A stretch of 64,000 nt of DNA from Haloarcula sp. CBA1129 (lineage in GTDB: Archaea; Halobacteriota; Halobacteria; Halobacteriales; Haloarculaceae): contig NZ_RKSM01000001.1 of the NCBI RefSeq assembly GCF_008729015.1, positions 2,170,001-2,234,000 on the forward strand. The letters run 5' to 3'. The position numbers and the translations under genes were made by a program. Shown here piece after piece: positions 62,309-64,000 of the stretch. Within the stretch, counting starts at the first letter, position 1; every line of letters begins with the position of its first letter. The notes under the pieces were generated by a model, which was given only the letters and a program-made list of their open reading frames with translations, ran no database searches and was not told the DNA's origin.

Positions 62309-63800
62309 ACAACTCCCTGTGTTGCTGGTGGTCCTGCCGATTGTCGGCGGCGCGGTGCCGCTGGTCGCCAGCCTCGTGAGCGACCGGGCCGGGTGGCCCA
62401 TCGCGACGCTGACGCTCGTCGGACAGGCTGGCTTGGCCGGCCTGCTCGCGTGGACCGTCAGCGCGAGCGGGACCGTTTCCTACGCGGTCGGTGGTTTCGC
62501 CGCCCCGTACGGTATCGAACTCGTCGTCGACGGGCTTTCGGGGGCCGTTGCCCTGCTCGTGGCCGTCGTGTCCCTAGGCGTGCTCGCGTACGCCCGGCAG
62601 GCCGGCCCGCACTCGAACCCCTTCTATGGCCTGTACCTCCTGTTGGTCGCCGGCCTGACGGGTATGACGATCACCGGCGACGTGTTCAATCTCTACGTGT
62701 TCCTCGAAATCACGGGGCTTGCGGCGTACGGCCTCGTGGCGAGCGGCCGGGACGCCAGTGCCGCTGTCGCGGCGCTGAAGTACCTCATTATCGGGACCGT
62801 CGGGGCCTCGTTGTATCTGCTCGGCATCGGCTACCTGCTCGCGGCAACGGGCACGCTCAACATGGCCGACCTCGCCGAGAAGCTCGGTTCGATGGCGGCC
62901 TACGACTCGACGCTGGTCCTGACCGCCTTCGGGCTGATGGTCGGCGGGCTGACGGTGAAGGTGGCCCTGTTCCCCCTGCACACTTGGCAGCCCGACGCCT
63001 ACGCGAACGCCCCAGATACGGTAAGCGCGTTCATTTCCGCGCTCGTCTCGACAGTCTCGGCGTACGCGCTCGCTCGCCTGCTGTTTTCCGTGTTCACCGT
63101 GGAGTTCCTGACGGCCGTGCCAGTCGCCCGCTGGGCGCTGGTCGGCTTGGCCTGCGTGAGCATCATTGCGGGGAGCGCGCTCGCCGTCTCGCAGGACAGC
63201 GTCCAGCGGATGCTCGCGTACTCCTCGGTGTCGCAGTTCGGTCTTGTCGTCGCCGGGTTCGCCATCGCAACCCCGCTTGCCGTCGTCGGCGCAACCGTCC
63301 ACCTGCTCGGTCACGCAGTGATGAAAGGCGGGCTGTTCGCCGCGACGGGCATCATCGAGCGCAAGACGGGCGCGACAACTGTGAACGGCTACGCCGGGAT
63401 GGGGAGCCGCGTCCCGCTCACGGCGTTTTCCTTTGCCGTGCTCTCGCTGGCGATGGTCGGGGTTCCACCGGCAATCGGCTTCGTCGGCAAGTGGTACATC
63501 GTCCTCGGCGCGGTCAACGCAGGGAGCTGGCCGGTCGTGGCCGTATTGCTTGCGAGTACGCTGCTGACGCTCGCGTACTTCGCCCGCCTCGTCGAGCGGC
63601 TCTACTTCGCAGAAGCGACCATCCACTCGGAGGATGCGTCTGGGGAGGCCCCCGTCACGGACGGGAGCGGACAAGCGGTCTCGTTCGGGATGGTTGCCGT
63701 CGTCGTCATCGCAGCCGTTCTCGCGGTCGCGCTGACCGCAGCCGTCCCGGCGCTTGAACAGGTGCTTCGAGAAACGCTTCTACCCATTCTAAACCAATGA
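62301..63800 (+). CDS. mnhD: Mrp/Mnh antiporter subunit D (NuoN/L/M-like)
   Basis: A 499-residue proton-conducting subunit with about 14 helices. The core includes NLYVFLEITGLAAYGLVASG (conserved Glu), GLTVKVALFPLHTWQPDAYA (Lys and His channel region), and AYSSVSQFGLVVAGFAIATP. It belongs to the NuoL/M/N antiporter family. It overlaps mnhC by eight bases and the next gene by four (ATGA). Confidence 0.93.
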   Translation: MIEQLPVLLVVLPIVGGAVPLVASLVSDRAGWPIATLTLVGQAGLAGLLAWTVSASGTVSYAVGGFAAPYGIELVVDGLSGAVALLVAVVSLGVLAYARQAGPHSNPFYGLYLLLVAGLTGMTITGDVFNLYVFLEITGLAAYGLVASGRDASAAVAALKYLIIGTVGASLYLLGIGYLLAATGTLNMADLAEKLGSMAAYDSTLVLTAFGLMVGGLTVKVALFPLHTWQPDAYANAPDTVSAFISALVSTVSAYALARLLFSVFTVEFLTAVPVARWALVGLACVSIIAGSALAVSQDSVQRMLAYSSVSQFGLVVAGFAIATPLAVVGATVHLLGHAVMKGGLFAATGIIERKTGATTVNGYAGMGSRVPLTAFSFAVLSLAMVGVPPAIGFVGKWYIVLGAVNAGSWPVVAVLLASTLLTLAYFARLVERLYFAEATIHSEDASGEAPVTDGSGQAVSFGMVAVVVIAAVLAVALTAAVPALEQVLRETLLPILNQ

Positions 63801-64000
63801 CTGAATTCCGACCCATCCTAGCAATACTCGTCTCGGCGGTGGCTATCCCTGTGATTCTCTCGCTCAAAGGCCGGCCAAATCTGCGAGAGGGGGTGACCCT
63901 GACTGTCGCGTTCGCAAAGTTCGGTATTATTGCGAGCATGGTCCCCGGCGTCCTGAGTGGGACAGAGTACGAGTTCGTCATCGGACAGTTCGCCACCGGC
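63797..64000 (+). CDS. Second NuoL/M/N-like antiporter subunit, N-terminal part
   Basis: Only 68 codons are in the window. The product starts MTEFRPILAILVSAVAIPVI and continues with a second hydrophobic stretch near GVTLTVAFAKFGIIASMVPG, as in NuoL/M/N-type subunits. It overlaps mnhD by four bases. A second D-type or an A-type subunit is expected here; the rest lies outside the window. Confidence 0.7.
   Translation, partial: MTEFRPILAILVSAVAIPVILSLKGRPNLREGVTLTVAFAKFGIIASMVPGVLSGTEYEFVIGQFATG

Noticed and set aside
1-64000. Provirus or genomic island signature
   Set aside because: No integrase, terminase, att-site pair or tRNA boundary was seen; most genes are core haloarchaeal functions with uniform GC.

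Overview
The window is a high-GC, gene-dense stretch of a euryarchaeal chromosome, almost certainly from a halophilic archaeon of the Haloarcula type. The archaeal assignment rests on TFB, PAN, SRP19, Gar1, FEN1, GatE, a TFS-like factor and a presenilin-type protease. The haloarchaeal assignment rests on acidic proteomes, a sensory rhodopsin II/HtrII pair, a Bat-type regulator, an F420 gene (cofD), and many promoters with a TATA-like element 25-30 bases before the start codon (leaderless style). The genus is an inference from general resemblance. I see no tRNA, rRNA, CRISPR array or intact insertion sequence.

Layout. 1-2.0 kb: cofD with a TIM-barrel protein and a CitG-like gene, overlapping by 1 and 4 bases. 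2.1-4.9 kb: a dual-specificity-type phosphatase, a two-gene ABC-2 exporter, a 35-residue zinc-finger protein and a SelW-like protein. 4.9-7.9 kb: a membrane protein and a CtaA-CtaB fusion divergent from cytochrome oxidase subunit II. 7.9-8.6 kb: decayed DNA holding the wreck of a lipoprotein gene. 8.6-15.4 kb: a secreted CAP protein, then SRP19, Gar1, presenilin-like protease, an ornithine cyclodeaminase/alanine dehydrogenase homologue, small proteins, a GNAT and FEN1. 15.4-18.6 kb: a sugar-type ABC importer without a binding-protein gene. 19-24 kb: fumarase, GNAT, lipoprotein and GatE. 24-30.8 kb: two haloarchaeal regulatory-type proteins, a PAS/GAF/Bat regulator, a TrmJ-type methyltransferase and TFB. 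31-34 kb: the htrII-sopII phototaxis operon. 34-40 kb: a quinone reductase-like protein, an SDR, an SNF-family symporter, a divergent TFS paralogue, a DMT exporter and an HTH regulator. 40-46 kb: a UDG-like protein, then a complete biotin-dependent acyl-CoA carboxylase (pccB, pccX, pccA) with its biotin ligase. 46-53 kb: a universal stress protein, a SHOCT protein, an amidohydrolase, an HD phosphohydrolase, a DUF420 protein, PAN, a TrxR-like flavoprotein and HtpX. 53-58 kb: a tightly overlapping four-gene operon of DUF4129, a two-helix membrane protein, DUF58 and a polytopic membrane protein. 58-64 kb: coaBC and a Mrp/Mnh cation/proton antiporter operon that runs off the end.

Functional themes are respiration and ion homeostasis (heme O/A synthesis, oxidase, Mrp antiporter), cofactor metabolism (F420, CoA, biotin), protein quality control (PAN, HtpX, presenilin, SRP), transcription (TFB, TFS variant, Bat-type regulator) and light sensing. 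The best leads for something under-described are the DUF58/DUF4129 operon, which lacks an adjacent MoxR gene; the TFS paralogue that has lost the DE cleavage motif; a promoter-linked structured non-coding region near 12.7-12.9 kb; a 27-bp palindromic operator at 39.3 kb; and the pseudogene at 8.2-8.4 kb.
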